A stretch of DNA of 64,000 nucleotides. It comes from Asaia lannensis NBRC 102526. GTDB taxonomy: Bacteria; Pseudomonadota; Alphaproteobacteria; Acetobacterales; Acetobacteraceae. Each line of letters begins with the position of its first letter. Position 1 is the stretch's first letter. The position numbers were made by a program, and so were the translations under genes. A model generated the notes under the pieces. It was not told where the DNA came from. It saw nothing but the letters and a program-made list of their open reading frames with translations, and searched no databases. Location of the stretch: assembly GCF_024054035.1 (NCBI RefSeq), contig NZ_JAMXQU010000002.1, positions 248,001-312,000 of the forward strand, given 5' to 3'. Positions 36,779-46,410 of this stretch are shown here, one piece after another.

Positions 36779-37633
36779 TTAGGGAGAAACGAAAAAGTGC
36801 AGGAATGCTGTCAGGATATCGTCCGGCCGGGTCTTCCAGAATACCTGCCCCGGTACGCAAAGCGAAACCAGCGCGGCAAGTGGCGCAGCAGCCAGAAGAC
36901 CGTCGAAACGATCCAGCAAACCGCCATGCCCCGGTATAAGCTTGCCTGAGTCCTTGATACCGACACGGCGCTTTGCAGCACTCTCGGCGAGATCGCCCGA
37001 CTGAGAGGCACAACCGAGGATCATACCCCAGATCAGCCCACCCAGAGGCGTGCCGCTCCCAAAGAAGACTGCGATGGCCATCCCGGCAAGCCCAGCGCAA
37101 ACCAGACCGCCCAGCGCGCCGGAGCGCGTCTTGCCGGGCGATATACGCGGCGCCAGCTTCGGACCACCGAATATACGGCCACTGATATAGGCGCCGCTAT
37201 CGCTCGCAATTACAACGGCAACGATAAACAGAACGACGACAGCTCCGAACGACGGCTCCCTGAGCCATAGCAGGGAAAGTCCTCCCAGACTCGCCACAGC
37301 GACACTGGCCCATTGAGCAGGGCCGAACACCACGGCCGACAGCATGAGTGCCAGGGCTGCACGCCACTCGTTTCTGATAGCGCAGACAAGGCCGACCACG
37401 GGCCAGAGCAACAGCAATGCGCCACGCCAAGTGTATTGCCCCCTGCCCGATGCAACGCCTGCCATGGCCATGCCCTCATAGACGAGGCCGAGACTGACAA
37501 GAAGCAGCATCGCCTCATAGGCGACACCACCCATGACGATGCAGAAAACTGCAACCGGGACGATCACGGCGGCTGAAATCAGCCGCAGGCGAAGATCGGA
37601 CCAGCGCGCATTACGATTGGATGAGGTGTTCAC
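36779..37633 (-). CDS. cdsA: Phosphatidate cytidylyltransferase
   Basis: Makes CDP-diacylglycerol for phospholipid synthesis. The 284-residue protein is highly hydrophobic with about seven or eight membrane segments, and ends in the CdsA signature region KDSGKLIPGHGGLLDRFDGLL. The GTG start overlaps the uppS stop (GTGA). An N-terminal cytoplasmic stretch NRNARWSDLRLRLISA precedes the first helix. Confidence 0.95.
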   Translation of the reverse strand: MNTSSNRNARWSDLRLRLISAAVIVPVAVFCIVMGGVAYEAMLLLVSLGLVYEGMAMAGVASGRGQYTWRGALLLLWPVVGLVCAIRNEWRAALALMLSAVVFGPAQWASVAVASLGGLSLLWLREPSFGAVVVLFIVAVVIASDSGAYISGRIFGGPKLAPRISPGKTRSGALGGLVCAGLAGMAIAVFFGSGTPLGGLIWGMILGCASQSGDLAESAAKRRVGIKDSGKLIPGHGGLLDRFDGLLAAAPLAALVSLCVPGQVFWKTRPDDILTAFLHFFVSP

Positions 37634-38397
37634 AGAGCGCCATCCGGTGCAAGACGCTTGCCGAAACGACGCTCGCGACGTGAGAAATCGAGCATCAGGG
37701 TCTCGAAATGCGTTTCATCGAAATCCGGCCACATTACGTCCAGAAAAGCGAGTTCGGCATAAGCCGATTCCCAGAGCAGGAAGTTGGACAGGCGACGCTC
37801 ACCGCTCGTGCGGACAATCAGATCGGGATCAGGAAAAGGTGAGGTCTGGAGGAAATCGCCAAAAGCCTCCTCCCCTATCGTTTCGGGGTCGATCTCGCCG
37901 CGCATCGCCGCAGCAGCGAGGCTCTTGGCCGCCTTGAGCATGTCGTGGCGCGCGCCGTAAGACAGGGCGAGAATCATGGTGAGCCGTGTATTACGCGCTG
38001 TCAGGGTACGAGCCCGGTCGATTTCTGCCCTCAGACCTGAATCGAAACGACTGAGATCGCCAATGAACTCCAGCCTCACATTCTGCTCGTGAAGCTCTGC
38101 AACCTTGTGCCGCAGATAGAAACGCAGCAGCGATGTCAGATCGGAAACTTCCTCGGTTGTCCGGTTCCAGTTCTCCGAGGAGAAGGCATAGAGCGTCAGA
38201 TAGCGCACATGCGCAGCGATGGCCGCTTTGACACAACGACGCACCGCCTCGGCTCCCGCGCGATGACCGGCCATGACCGGCTTGCCACGCGCCTGCGCCC
38301 AACGCCCGTTGCCGTCCATGATGACGGCAACATGGCGCGGTGCAAGGGCGGGATCAGTATTCGCGGCGGGGGCCGGATGGGCGCGAGAGGATGACAC
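37630..38397 (-). CDS. uppS: Isoprenyl (undecaprenyl) diphosphate synthase
   Basis: Makes undecaprenyl diphosphate, the lipid carrier for peptidoglycan and O-antigen. AVIMDGNGRWAQARGKPVMAGHRAGAEAV is the catalytic N-terminal block, LYAFSSENWNR the second and RTSGERRLSNFLLWESAYAEL the third. The 255-residue protein starts at a GTG nine bases after frr. Confidence 0.97.
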   Translation of the reverse strand: MSSSRAHPAPAANTDPALAPRHVAVIMDGNGRWAQARGKPVMAGHRAGAEAVRRCVKAAIAAHVRYLTLYAFSSENWNRTTEEVSDLTSLLRFYLRHKVAELHEQNVRLEFIGDLSRFDSGLRAEIDRARTLTARNTRLTMILALSYGARHDMLKAAKSLAAAAMRGEIDPETIGEEAFGDFLQTSPFPDPDLIVRTSGERRLSNFLLWESAYAELAFLDVMWPDFDETHFETLMLDFSRRERRFGKRLAPDGAL

Positions 38398-38406
38398 GAT
38401 TGCGGA

Positions 38407-38973
38407 TCAGACCTGCTTGATCTCGCGTTCCTTGTCCGCGAGCATATCGTCAACTTTCTTGACGTACTGATCCGTCAGTTTCTGCACACCGTCGGACCAG
38501 ACCTTCATATCGTCCTGGCTGATCTCGCTCTTTTTCTCATGGGTCTTGATCTGATCCATGCCATCGCGACGCACATTGCGCACCGCAATCTTGCCGTTCT
38601 CGGCATAGCGCCCTGCAGCACGTGCCAGCTCGTTGCGGCGCTCTTCGGTCAGCTGGGGAATGGGCACGCGTACGGTCTGACCGTCGGCAGCCGGATTAAG
38701 ACCGAGCCCGGCATCGCGAATGGCTCGCTCGACAGCACCGACCAGCCCCCGATCCCAGACGGATACGGTAAGCATGCGCGCTTCGGGTACGGCAATCGAT
38801 CCGACCTGTGCCAGAGGCACTTCGCTGCCATAGGCCTCGACGCGCACGGGCTCCAGCAGGTTCGGGCTGGCGCGGCCCGAACGCAGACCGGAGAGATCAC
38901 GACGCAGGCTTTCCATCGCACCGTCCATACGGCGGGTCAGGTCTTCCAGCAGGTCATTCAGCTCAGCAGGCAT
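38407..38973 (-). CDS. frr: Ribosome recycling factor
   Basis: Splits post-termination ribosomes together with [39 protein letters not shown] is the family N-terminal block and [36 protein letters not shown] the central one. The 188 residues are a normal length. It lies 46 bases after pyrH, which is the usual pairing. Confidence 0.98.
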   Translation of the reverse strand: MPAELNDLLEDLTRRMDGAMESLRRDLSGLRSGRASPNLLEPVRVEAYGSEVPLAQVGSIAVPEARMLTVSVWDRGLVGAVERAIRDAGLGLNPAADGQTVRVPIPQLTEERRNELARAAGRYAENGKIAVRNVRRDGMDQIKTHEKKSEISQDDMKVWSDGVQKLTDQYVKKVDDMLADKEREIKQV

Positions 38974-39019
38974 TGTTCTCTCCCTAATCGATACTCAAAG
39001 ACTGGTGATTGTGTCCGGC

Positions 39020-39748
39020 TCAGGCCGTTTCGATGATACGCGTAAACCGGCCTTCGCCACGCATGACGCTGGCAAAGGCTCCGGGAGCGTGAATATTGAA
39101 GACGATGATCGGCAGACGGTTCTCGCGTGCCAGCGAAATGGCCGTGGCATCCATCACGTTCAGGTCGCGCGAGAGCACATCCATATAGGACAGCTCGTCA
39201 TAACGCTCTGCATCGGGCACGCGTCGCGGATCGGCGGAGTAAACGCCATCGACCTGTGTGCCCTTGAGGAGCACATCGCATTCCATTTCGTTGGCGCGCA
39301 GGGCGGCCGCCGTATCGGTGGTGAAGAAAGGGTTGCCCGTACCGGCCGCAAAAATCACGACGCGCCCCTTCTCCATATGACGCACGGCGCGACGTCGGAT
39401 ATAGGGCTCGGCAATCGATGACATCTGGATGGCGGACATCACACGGGTATCGATACCGGCTTTTTCAAGCGCATTCTGCATCATCAACGCGTTGATGACG
39501 GTCGCCAGCATGCCGGCATAATCGCCCTGCGCACGGTCCATACCCTTGGCGGCGGCTGCCACACCACGGAAGATATTACCTCCGCCGATCACCAGACAGA
39601 CCTGAACGCCGCTACGCGAGACCGACGCCACGTCATTGGCGATTTCCTCGACGATCTGCGGCTCTATCCCGAAAGAACCCTTGCCCATCAGGGCTTCGCC
39701 CGAAACCTTGAGAAGAACGCGCTTGTAGCGTGCTGAAGTTTCGGTCAT
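39020..39748 (-). CDS. pyrH: UMP kinase
   Basis: Phosphorylates UMP to UDP; a hexameric amino-acid-kinase fold. [13 protein letters not shown] opens the protein, [11 protein letters not shown]-type sequence ([15 protein letters not shown]) follows, and [17 protein letters not shown] is the catalytic block. Length is 242. The gene is preceded here by era, 87 bases away, and not by rpsB-tsf as in most bacteria. Confidence 0.98.
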   Translation of the reverse strand: MTETSARYKRVLLKVSGEALMGKGSFGIEPQIVEEIANDVASVSRSGVQVCLVIGGGNIFRGVAAAAKGMDRAQGDYAGMLATVINALMMQNALEKAGIDTRVMSAIQMSSIAEPYIRRRAVRHMEKGRVVIFAAGTGNPFFTTDTAAALRANEMECDVLLKGTQVDGVYSADPRRVPDAERYDELSYMDVLSRDLNVMDATAISLARENRLPIIVFNIHAPGAFASVMRGEGRFTRIIETA

Positions 39749-39791
39749 CGCTTCCTCTTTCGCTGCTGCCTCATGAAGGCCATTTCACAAC

Positions 39792-39815
39792 CCGCGCCCC
39801 TCTTATAGGGCGCGG
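39792..39815 (-). terminator. GC-rich hairpin between era and pyrH
   Basis: CCGCGCCC and GGGCGCGG form an eight-base perfect stem around an eight-base loop. It lies 21 bases after the era stop and could end or attenuate the rnc-era transcript. There is no T tract on the - strand. Confidence 0.4.
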
Positions 39816-39835
39816 CGTGTCCTCACAAGAACTTC

Positions 39836-40726
39836 TCAGGCGTCATCCAGGCCGATAGCCCGCAGGCGCGCCTTTTCTTCATCCCACCCGGCGCGCTCAC
39901 GCACATTCAGAAACAGATGACAGGGCCGCTCCAGCAAACGCCCGAGATCGAGACGTGCGCGTTCGCCGATACTGCGAATCTTGCGCCCCCCCTCACCGAT
40001 GAGAATAGCCTTGTGTCCGGGACGCGAGACATAGATCGTCGCATCGATGCGCACCGATCCATCAGGACGTTCCTTGAAGCTCTCGGTCTCGACCGTTGCC
40101 TGATACGGAATTTCCTCATGCGTCTGCATGAAAATCTGTTCGCGCACCAGCTCCGCCGCCAGCAGACGGTCAGGCAGGTCGGTCAGGTCGTCCTCGGGGT
40201 ACAGATACGGTCCCTCAGGCAACTCAGCGGCGAGATAATCGAGCAGATCCTCCACCCCGTCACCTGAGCGCGCGCTGAGCATGAACACATGCTCGACCGA
40301 AAGCTGATCGGTGATCGACTTCGTGAGCGGCAGAAGCTGCTGTGCCCCGACGAGATCGGTCTTGTTCAGCACGAGCCAGACCCGTCGCTTCTGCTTGGCC
40401 AGCGTGTCGATCACCGCCTGCGCCTCTTCACGCAGCCCGGCCTTGGCATCGATCAGCAGGAGCGAGATATCGGCATCCTGCGAACCGGTCCAGGCGGCGG
40501 CAACCATGGCGCGATCGAGCTTGCGCCGCGGCTTGAAAATGCCCGGTGTGTCGACAAGCAGGATCTGTGTGGTCTGACGCATGAGAATGCCCAGCACACG
40601 AAAACGCGTCGTCTGCGCCTTGGGGCTTACAATCGAGAGCTTCGCGCCCGTCATGCGATTGATCAGAGTGGATTTACCGGCATTCGGCGCCCCGACGAGG
40701 GCGACGAAACCACAACGTGTCGTCAT
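39836..40726 (-). CDS. era: GTPase Era
   Basis: GTPase for 16S rRNA maturation and 30S assembly. G1 is GAPNAGKSTLINRM, G3 LVDTPGIFKP and G4 LNKTDLV; the C-terminal KH domain holds HKAILIGEGGRKIRSIGERAR. Length is 296. Its ATG overlaps the rnc stop (ATGA), the common rnc-era pair. Confidence 0.98.
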   Translation of the reverse strand: MTTRCGFVALVGAPNAGKSTLINRMTGAKLSIVSPKAQTTRFRVLGILMRQTTQILLVDTPGIFKPRRKLDRAMVAAAWTGSQDADISLLLIDAKAGLREEAQAVIDTLAKQKRRVWLVLNKTDLVGAQQLLPLTKSITDQLSVEHVFMLSARSGDGVEDLLDYLAAELPEGPYLYPEDDLTDLPDRLLAAELVREQIFMQTHEEIPYQATVETESFKERPDGSVRIDATIYVSRPGHKAILIGEGGRKIRSIGERARLDLGRLLERPCHLFLNVRERAGWDEEKARLRAIGLDDA

Positions 40727-41472
40727 TTTCTGTCCTTCGTGCCTTTGCGGCTACGGTTCAATCGCCGGAGCAGGACAGTCGCTGCCTCGCTCTCGGCCTG
40801 GCGTTTGCTCCCAGCAACGCCCTCACCCGTCTCACCCATAGCAGAAACCGCTACGGTAAAGCGCGGGGCATGAGACGGCCCCTCCATGGAAAGCGTCTCG
40901 TAATCCGGCAGCTTGTAGCCACGCGCCAGAACATATTCCTGAAGTGTCGTCTTGGGATCCTTGGGCGGCGTGATCTGCGATGTCAGCAGATCCTTCCATT
41001 TCTCCCGCACGAAACGACGCGCAGGCTCAAGTCCGGCATCGAGATAGAGCGCCCCCAAAAGGGCCTCCATCGCATCGGCCTGCACATTGGCCAGACTGCG
41101 TATACCGGCCTGCTCTTCATGCTCTGCAATACGCAGCGCGCTGGCAATACCGATGCTCTCGGCAATAGGCGCAAGGGCATTGCGTGAAACCAGGGAAGCA
41201 TGACGTGGCCCGAGAGCCCCCTCAGGCTCATCGGGAAACTGTTCGAGCAGCCACTCGGCCATCAACAGACCCAGCACGCGATCGCCCATGAATTCCAGAC
41301 GCTCGTTCGAGCCCGCCTCGGCAGGACGTGGGGCATTGCGTGGCGCACGCCTACCCTGGCGAGACGACACAGCTGAACGATGCGTCAGCGCCTGACGCAG
41401 CAGGCCCTGATCGGCAAAGCGATGCCCGAGTGCCTCCTGAATCGCTTCGAGATAATTATCCTGACCGCTCAT
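40723..41472 (-). CDS. rnc: Ribonuclease III
   Basis: Double-strand-specific endonuclease for rRNA processing. NERLEFMGDRVLGLLMAEWL is the catalytic motif, with the second acidic pair in NVQADAMEALLGALYLD. The C-terminal double-stranded RNA-binding domain runs from about 165 (TTLQEYVLARGYKLPDYETL). Length is 249. It lies nine bases after lepB and overlaps era. Confidence 0.97.
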   Translation of the reverse strand: MSGQDNYLEAIQEALGHRFADQGLLRQALTHRSAVSSRQGRRAPRNAPRPAEAGSNERLEFMGDRVLGLLMAEWLLEQFPDEPEGALGPRHASLVSRNALAPIAESIGIASALRIAEHEEQAGIRSLANVQADAMEALLGALYLDAGLEPARRFVREKWKDLLTSQITPPKDPKTTLQEYVLARGYKLPDYETLSMEGPSHAPRFTVAVSAMGETGEGVAGSKRQAESEAATVLLRRLNRSRKGTKDRK

Positions 41473-41481
41473 TGCCCGTTC

Positions 41482-42276
41482 TCAGTGCATCGTCGCAAAA
41501 AGATGGCTCCACCGGATTTCGAAAGGCCATTGCCAGAACTGCCAGAGCGGATGCACGGCATCGTAGGAGAAGAATACGAAACGCGCCTTGCCCACCAGAT
41601 TGACCATAGGCACATAGCCGAGATCCACACCGTTATCGCGCTGGAAACGGCTATCGCCACTATTATCGCGATTATCGCCCATTGCGAAGAAATAGCCATC
41701 GGGTACGACGTATTCGCGGGTGTCGTTCTGCTCGCCCTCATCGGTCTGCTTCAGGATCTGATGCGTGACAGGTGGCGCGCCAGCACTGCCGGGGAGCGTT
41801 TCGAGATAGCGTATTCCCGCCTGCGGATAGCGGTTTTCATCCATGGCCGAATAGACACCCAGGGATTTGCGCGGCACCAGGGTGCCATTCAGGTAAAGCT
41901 CGCCCGCGCGCATCTGGACATGATCGCCCGGCAGACCGATGACGCGCTTGATGTAATCGATCGAGTTGTTCTGCGTGTAGCGAAAAACAACAACGTCGCC
42001 GCGATGAGGCGTCGACGCCCAGATACGCCCATCGAACAGATGAGGCGAGAACGGGATCGAGAAACGCGACCAGCCATAATCGTATTTGGTAACGACAATA
42101 TAGTCTCCGACCTGAAGGGTCGGCATCATCGAGGCGCTCGGGATATTGAACGGCTCCACGAAGATCGTCCGTATCGCCATCAGGACCACAATCCAGATGA
42201 CGACAAAGCGTACGATCTCGAGTGGGGTGTCTTCTTTTCGCCTGGAGGCCGTCGCCTCCTGATTTACATCGGTCAT
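41482..42276 (-). CDS. lepB: Signal peptidase I
   Basis: Cleaves signal peptides at the periplasmic side of the inner membrane. One N-terminal helix (FVVIWIVVLMAIRTIFV) precedes IPSASMMPTLQVGDYIVVTKY, with the nucleophile Ser, and YIKRVIGLPGDHVQM, with the general-base Lys. GDNRDNSGDSRF is the box E motif. Length is 264. The gene lies 43 bases after acpS. Confidence 0.97.
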   Translation of the reverse strand: MTDVNQEATASRRKEDTPLEIVRFVVIWIVVLMAIRTIFVEPFNIPSASMMPTLQVGDYIVVTKYDYGWSRFSIPFSPHLFDGRIWASTPHRGDVVVFRYTQNNSIDYIKRVIGLPGDHVQMRAGELYLNGTLVPRKSLGVYSAMDENRYPQAGIRYLETLPGSAGAPPVTHQILKQTDEGEQNDTREYVVPDGYFFAMGDNRDNSGDSRFQRDNGVDLGYVPMVNLVGKARFVFFSYDAVHPLWQFWQWPFEIRWSHLFATMH

Positions 42277-42319
42277 TCTCGGGTCTTAGCGCAGGAGGTG
42301 GGGTATTGGCGACAGAGTA

Positions 42320-42730
42320 TCATGAAGTTCGGGGAACTGACTGCACGATCACATAGGCAAGGGCATAGGGCGCTTCATCGCTCAGACTGAGCATGATCTC
42401 CGCCTGCTGCTCCGGCAGAGCCAGTGCCGCAAGGCAGATTGCTGCCTGACCGCTCAGATGCAGCAGGGGTTTACCCATATCGTCATGACGCACCTCGATG
42501 TCCGTCAGATGGATACCATCGCGAAACCCGGTACCCAGCGCCTTGACGCAAGCCTCCTTGGCGGCCCAGCGCTTGGCAAAAATGCCGATACGCCCCTCCC
42601 CCTGCCGCGTCTGTGCATAGGCGATTTCAGATGTCGTAAAGCTTCTGGTCAGAAAGCGATCGCCTGAGCGTTCGATCGCACGCGCAATACGACGCATGTC
42701 GCACAGATCGGTCCCTATGCCCCGTATCAT
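42320..42730 (-). CDS. acpS: Holo-[acyl-carrier-protein] synthase
   Basis: Attaches 4'-phosphopantetheine to ACP. GIGTDLCDMRRIARAI and FAKRWAAKEACVKALGTGFRDGIHLTDIEV hold the Mg- and CoA-binding residues. The 136-residue length fits. It lies seven bases after the rsh stop; alphaproteobacteria usually have acpS-lepB-rnc-era in this order. Confidence 0.96.
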   Translation of the reverse strand: MIRGIGTDLCDMRRIARAIERSGDRFLTRSFTTSEIAYAQTRQGEGRIGIFAKRWAAKEACVKALGTGFRDGIHLTDIEVRHDDMGKPLLHLSGQAAICLAALALPEQQAEIMLSLSDEAPYALAYVIVQSVPRTS

Positions 42731-42737
42731 CGATCGG

Positions 42738-44993
42738 TCAGTTCCGTGCGCGCTCGACCTGCATCACACCCTGCGCGGAACGCAGGGCTGCGATCATCGC
42801 CGAAAGATGACGTACGTCGCGCACTTCGAGATCGACCAGGATCTCCATGAAATCGAGCTGCCTGTTGAGGATGCGCAGATTGACGACGCTGCCATTATGT
42901 TTCGACGCCGTGTTGGTCAGCGTCGTCAGCACGCTCGATTCATTGGCAGCAATCACGCTTACACGACCGATATGCGGGGCCGAACGCTCACCCTGCGAGA
43001 GGGCTTCGTAATCCCAGTCGATCTCGAGGAAGCGCTCCGGAGTCGAGGAAAAGGCGCTCAGATTCTGGCAGGCGCGCTGATGGATCGTGACACCCTTTCC
43101 CTGAGCGATAATCCCGACGATCGGATCGCCGGGCAGCGGGTGACAGCACCCGGCAAAATGCGTCGCGATACCGGAGCCGATTCCGGTAATGATCGATCCG
43201 GTTTTGGTCCCGTAACGTGGCGCCGTTCCGACGCCACCAGCAAGACGTCCCGACAGTCCGGGCACCATGCGCGGTGCACGATGGGTCTGTCGGAGCTCCG
43301 GATAGGCGGCATTGACGACATCGCGCGGTCCGAGCTGACCGTTGCCAACTGCCACATAAAGATCGTCGATGCTCGGCTGACGCAGATCGCGCAGCAGGGT
43401 CTCGAGCACTTTTTCGCTGCCATCGACACCTTCCTGACGGAAGGCTTTGGCCAGCGCCGTGCGGCCTGTATCGAGATTGACCTGACGCTGCTGCAGGGCA
43501 ACGTGACGCCGGATACGCGCACGCGCCTTACCGGTAACGACAAAACGTTCCCACGAGGCGGATGGCGTGCCGCCTCGCGCGGTCATGATCTCGACCTGAT
43601 CGCCATTCTGCAGTTCGTGGCGCAGGGGCATCAGACGACCGTTGATCTTTGCGCCAACGCAGGCGTCGCCAACCTGACTGTGCACAGCATAAGCAAAATC
43701 GACCGGCGTTGCCCGACGCGGCAGGGAAATCAGCTGGCCTTTGGGCGTGAAGCAGAAAACCTGGTCCTGATAGAGTTCAAGCTTTGTGTTTTCCAGGAAC
43801 TCGTCAGGTGCCTCGGAATCCTCGAGAATTTCGAGCAGATCCTGCACCCAGCGCAGCTTGTTGAGCCCAAGTGCATTGACTTCGGTATTCGACGCCTCGG
43901 CATCGTCGCGCTCTTTATACGCCCAATGCGCCGCGACGCCGTTTTCGGCGAAATTATGCATATCCGCCGTGCGGATCTGGATCTCGATTTTCTGATTGCG
44001 CGGCTGACGAAGCGTAACGCCCGTATGAAGACTCTGATAGCCGTTGGCCTTGGGCGTCGAGATGTAATCCTTGAAGCGCCCGGCAATCATCGGATACGCG
44101 CCATGAATGGCACCAAGCGCCGCATAACAGGCATCGCGGCTCGGCACGATCACACGAAATGCCATGATATCGGACAGCTGCTCGAACGCCACATTGCGTT
44201 TCTGCATTTTGGCCCAGATGGAATAGGGCGATTTTTCGCGGCCAGTGATATCGACATGAGGCAGCCCCACCTCGGCACAGAGTGCTTTGAGCTCCTGCTT
44301 GATCTGCTCGATAATATCCGCGCCATGGCCGCGCAGAAAGTTGAGACGTGCCCGAATGGTGGCATCGGCCTCCGGTTCGAGCTGTTCGAACGACAGGTTC
44401 TGCAACTCTGTCTTGACGCGGTCCATACCTATGCGCTCAGCCAGAGGCGCGTAGATATCCATGGTCTCGCGCGCAATGCGAAGGCGCCTGTCCTGACGCT
44501 GCACGTAATGGAGCGTGCGCATGTTATGCAGCCGGTCTGCCAGCTTGACGATCAGAACGCGTATGTCACGCGACATGGCCAGAACGAGCTTGCGGAAGTT
44601 TTCGGCCTGCTTGGTTCTGTCCGACTGCAGTTCGAGACGGGTGAGCTTGGTTACGCCATCGACCAGACTGGCCACCGTCTCGCCAAAACGTTCCTTGAGG
44701 AACGCATGGGTAATTCCGGTATCCTCGACCGTGTCATGAAGCAAGCCAACCATGATGGAAGGCACATCCATGCGAAACCCGGCAAGGATATTGGCAACCG
44801 CGATAGGATGAATGATGTAGGGCTCGCCGTTATCGCGCTTCTGTTCACGATGGGCCTTCTCGGCCACGGCATAGGCTTCTTCGATGCGGGAAAGATCCGC
44901 CTGTGGATCGTAAGCCGCGACGCGGCGCAGCAAACCGCTGATCGAGGGTATGGCTGGAGCCGTATCGGCGCCGGGGAGAAGGGTGTCAGACAT
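42738..44993 (-). CDS. Bifunctional (p)ppGpp synthetase/hydrolase (RelA/SpoT)
   Basis: Controls the stringent response. The N-terminal HD domain has VGLLHDTVEDTGITHAFL and VKLADRLHNMRTL, so hydrolase residues look intact. The synthetase domain has GRFKDYISTPKANGYQSLHT; the RFKD motif is of the bifunctional type, unlike the EFDD of RelA. TGS (about residues 400-460) and C-terminal ACT domains follow. Length is 751, the only such gene in this window, next to rpoZ as in other alphaproteobacteria. Confidence 0.96.
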   Translation of the reverse strand: MSDTLLPGADTAPAIPSISGLLRRVAAYDPQADLSRIEEAYAVAEKAHREQKRDNGEPYIIHPIAVANILAGFRMDVPSIMVGLLHDTVEDTGITHAFLKERFGETVASLVDGVTKLTRLELQSDRTKQAENFRKLVLAMSRDIRVLIVKLADRLHNMRTLHYVQRQDRRLRIARETMDIYAPLAERIGMDRVKTELQNLSFEQLEPEADATIRARLNFLRGHGADIIEQIKQELKALCAEVGLPHVDITGREKSPYSIWAKMQKRNVAFEQLSDIMAFRVIVPSRDACYAALGAIHGAYPMIAGRFKDYISTPKANGYQSLHTGVTLRQPRNQKIEIQIRTADMHNFAENGVAAHWAYKERDDAEASNTEVNALGLNKLRWVQDLLEILEDSEAPDEFLENTKLELYQDQVFCFTPKGQLISLPRRATPVDFAYAVHSQVGDACVGAKINGRLMPLRHELQNGDQVEIMTARGGTPSASWERFVVTGKARARIRRHVALQQRQVNLDTGRTALAKAFRQEGVDGSEKVLETLLRDLRQPSIDDLYVAVGNGQLGPRDVVNAAYPELRQTHRAPRMVPGLSGRLAGGVGTAPRYGTKTGSIITGIGSGIATHFAGCCHPLPGDPIVGIIAQGKGVTIHQRACQNLSAFSSTPERFLEIDWDYEALSQGERSAPHIGRVSVIAANESSVLTTLTNTASKHNGSVVNLRILNRQLDFMEILVDLEVRDVRHLSAMIAALRSAQGVMQVERARN

Positions 44994-45067
44994 GCCGGTA
45001 CTCTCTCCCGTTCAGAACGTCATCTCGTATCGATGCCGGGCCCCGAAACGGCCCGGCAGATGCAAAC

Positions 45068-45466
45068 TCAGCGGCGACCACGTCCCCCGAATTCGGCTTC
45101 GAACGAAGCATCGAGCTCGGCAGACGACATGGTCTCGGCCATATGCGCGTGCTCTTCTTCGGAAGACACATCCTGCAGACCGAAGATGTTCTGATCGGTC
45201 GGGATCAGATCCATGACTTCCTCGTCTACAGGCTCGGGCTCGGGTGCACGGGCGAGCGAACGCACGATACCGTCCTTGAGGGCGCCGAGATTGACCTTGT
45301 CTTCAGCGATTTCGCGCAGGGCGACGACAGGGTTCTTGTCATTATCGCGGTCGATCGTCATTTCCTCACCGCGCGACAGGGCACGGGCGCGCTGTGCAGC
45401 AAGGAGAACGAGCTCGAAACGGTTCGGGACCTTCTCGATGCAGTCTTCGACGGTTACGCGTGCCAT
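45068..45466 (-). CDS. rpoZ: RNA polymerase omega subunit
   Basis: Helps assemble RNA polymerase. [30 protein letters not shown] is diagnostic, and [12 protein letters not shown]-like sequence ([13 protein letters not shown]) follows. The 132 residues exceed E. coli omega (91) through an acidic C-terminal tail ([24 protein letters not shown]). The ATG at 45466 follows GGGAAG. Its product binds the ppGpp site with beta', which fits its place before rsh. Confidence 0.96.
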   Translation of the reverse strand: MARVTVEDCIEKVPNRFELVLLAAQRARALSRGEEMTIDRDNDKNPVVALREIAEDKVNLGALKDGIVRSLARAPEPEPVDEEVMDLIPTDQNIFGLQDVSSEEEHAHMAETMSSAELDASFEAEFGGRGRR

Positions 45467-45772
45467 AAATTCTTCCCAATCAATATCCGCGGAGCGACGT
45501 GAATTGGGCAAACTATCATAACGCCATCGCCGGAGCAAACATTCCCGTCCATGGGCAATTCCGGGTCGCGCTGAAAGCCACTCCCGCAAGCATAGTGCGT
45601 CAGGGACTTCCGTATCATCTGCCGGTTGCGGGCATAAGGAGAATTACACAAAGTCAATATTATCCAACCTGTGGGTCACTATATTAATGATTCAGTTTTC
45701 GTTAAGCTTTCCACGAAGATTTGGATGCCTATTCAAACGGTTCGCACTACCGATTTTACAAATGGATCTGAC
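45467..45772. other. Divergent intergenic region (rpoZ/NYN protein)
   Basis: About 306 bases without a supported gene. The half near rpoZ is of normal GC and has a good -10 (TATGAT, - strand, 45520-45515) but no clear -35. From about 45640 to 45790 the DNA is strikingly AT-rich compared with the rest of the window. I see no convincing + strand promoter. Confidence 0.6.
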
Positions 45773-46378
45773 ATGTTAGACAAAAATGAAAAAACCTCAG
45801 TATTTATCGATGGGTCCAGCCTGTATTACACAGCAAAATCCCTCGGGTTTGAGGTCGACTATCGCAGACTTCTTAGATACTTCAAGTCAGGAACCCGCCT
45901 TCTTAGGGCTCATTACTATGCCGCGATTCCAGAGACCGAGGATTACTCGCCACTGAAACCTCTGACGGACTGGTTGGCCTATAACGGTTACATGCTGGTC
46001 ACCAAAACAGCGCGCGAATTCACCGATCAGTCCGGGCGTCGGCGCCTCAAGGGCAATATGGATGTCGAGCTCGCCATCGACCTGATGGAGCTTGCAGACC
46101 ATATGGATCACGCCGTGATTTTCAGCGGGGATGCCGATCTGCGTCGTGCAGTAGAAGCCATACAGCGCCGCGGCGTACGCGTGACGGCCATCTCCTCGCT
46201 GCGCGCCTCGCCCTCTCTGATCGGTGACGATCTACGGCGTCAGGTCGACCAGTTTGTCGAACTGGGCGATATTGCGAGCGAATTCACCCGTCGTCAGGCA
46301 GAAAACCAGGCGAGACCGCGCTCAGCCCCCGTACGGCATCCGGCCGATGTCATGCTCGACGATGAAATGGACGACTGA
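45773..46378 (+). CDS. NYN-domain (LabA/DUF88-type) putative RNase
   Basis: A PIN-like NYN domain protein of 201 residues. SVFIDGSSLYYTAKSLGFEVDY carries the first acidic residue, GNMDVELAIDLMELAD the second, and HAVIFSGDADLRRAVEAIQRRGVRV the third set. These form a metal-dependent nuclease site in the family. The C-terminus is charged and acidic (MLDDEMDD). The start at 45773 is chosen by comparison with family N-termini; in-frame alternatives at 45725 (ATG) and 45671 (GTG) exist. Its target RNA is unknown. Confidence 0.88.
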   Translation: MLDKNEKTSVFIDGSSLYYTAKSLGFEVDYRRLLRYFKSGTRLLRAHYYAAIPETEDYSPLKPLTDWLAYNGYMLVTKTAREFTDQSGRRRLKGNMDVELAIDLMELADHMDHAVIFSGDADLRRAVEAIQRRGVRVTAISSLRASPSLIGDDLRRQVDQFVELGDIASEFTRRQAENQARPRSAPVRHPADVMLDDEMDD

Positions 46379-46410
46379 CGTCCAGACCAAAACGAACCAA
46401 GTCCGCTGCC

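Noticed and set aside
42696-45194. An 832-codon open frame on the + strand opposite the RelA/SpoT gene
   Set aside because: It mirrors the well-conserved rsh gene; its translation has no recognisable domain and is rich in Arg/His as expected of an antisense frame in GC-rich DNA.
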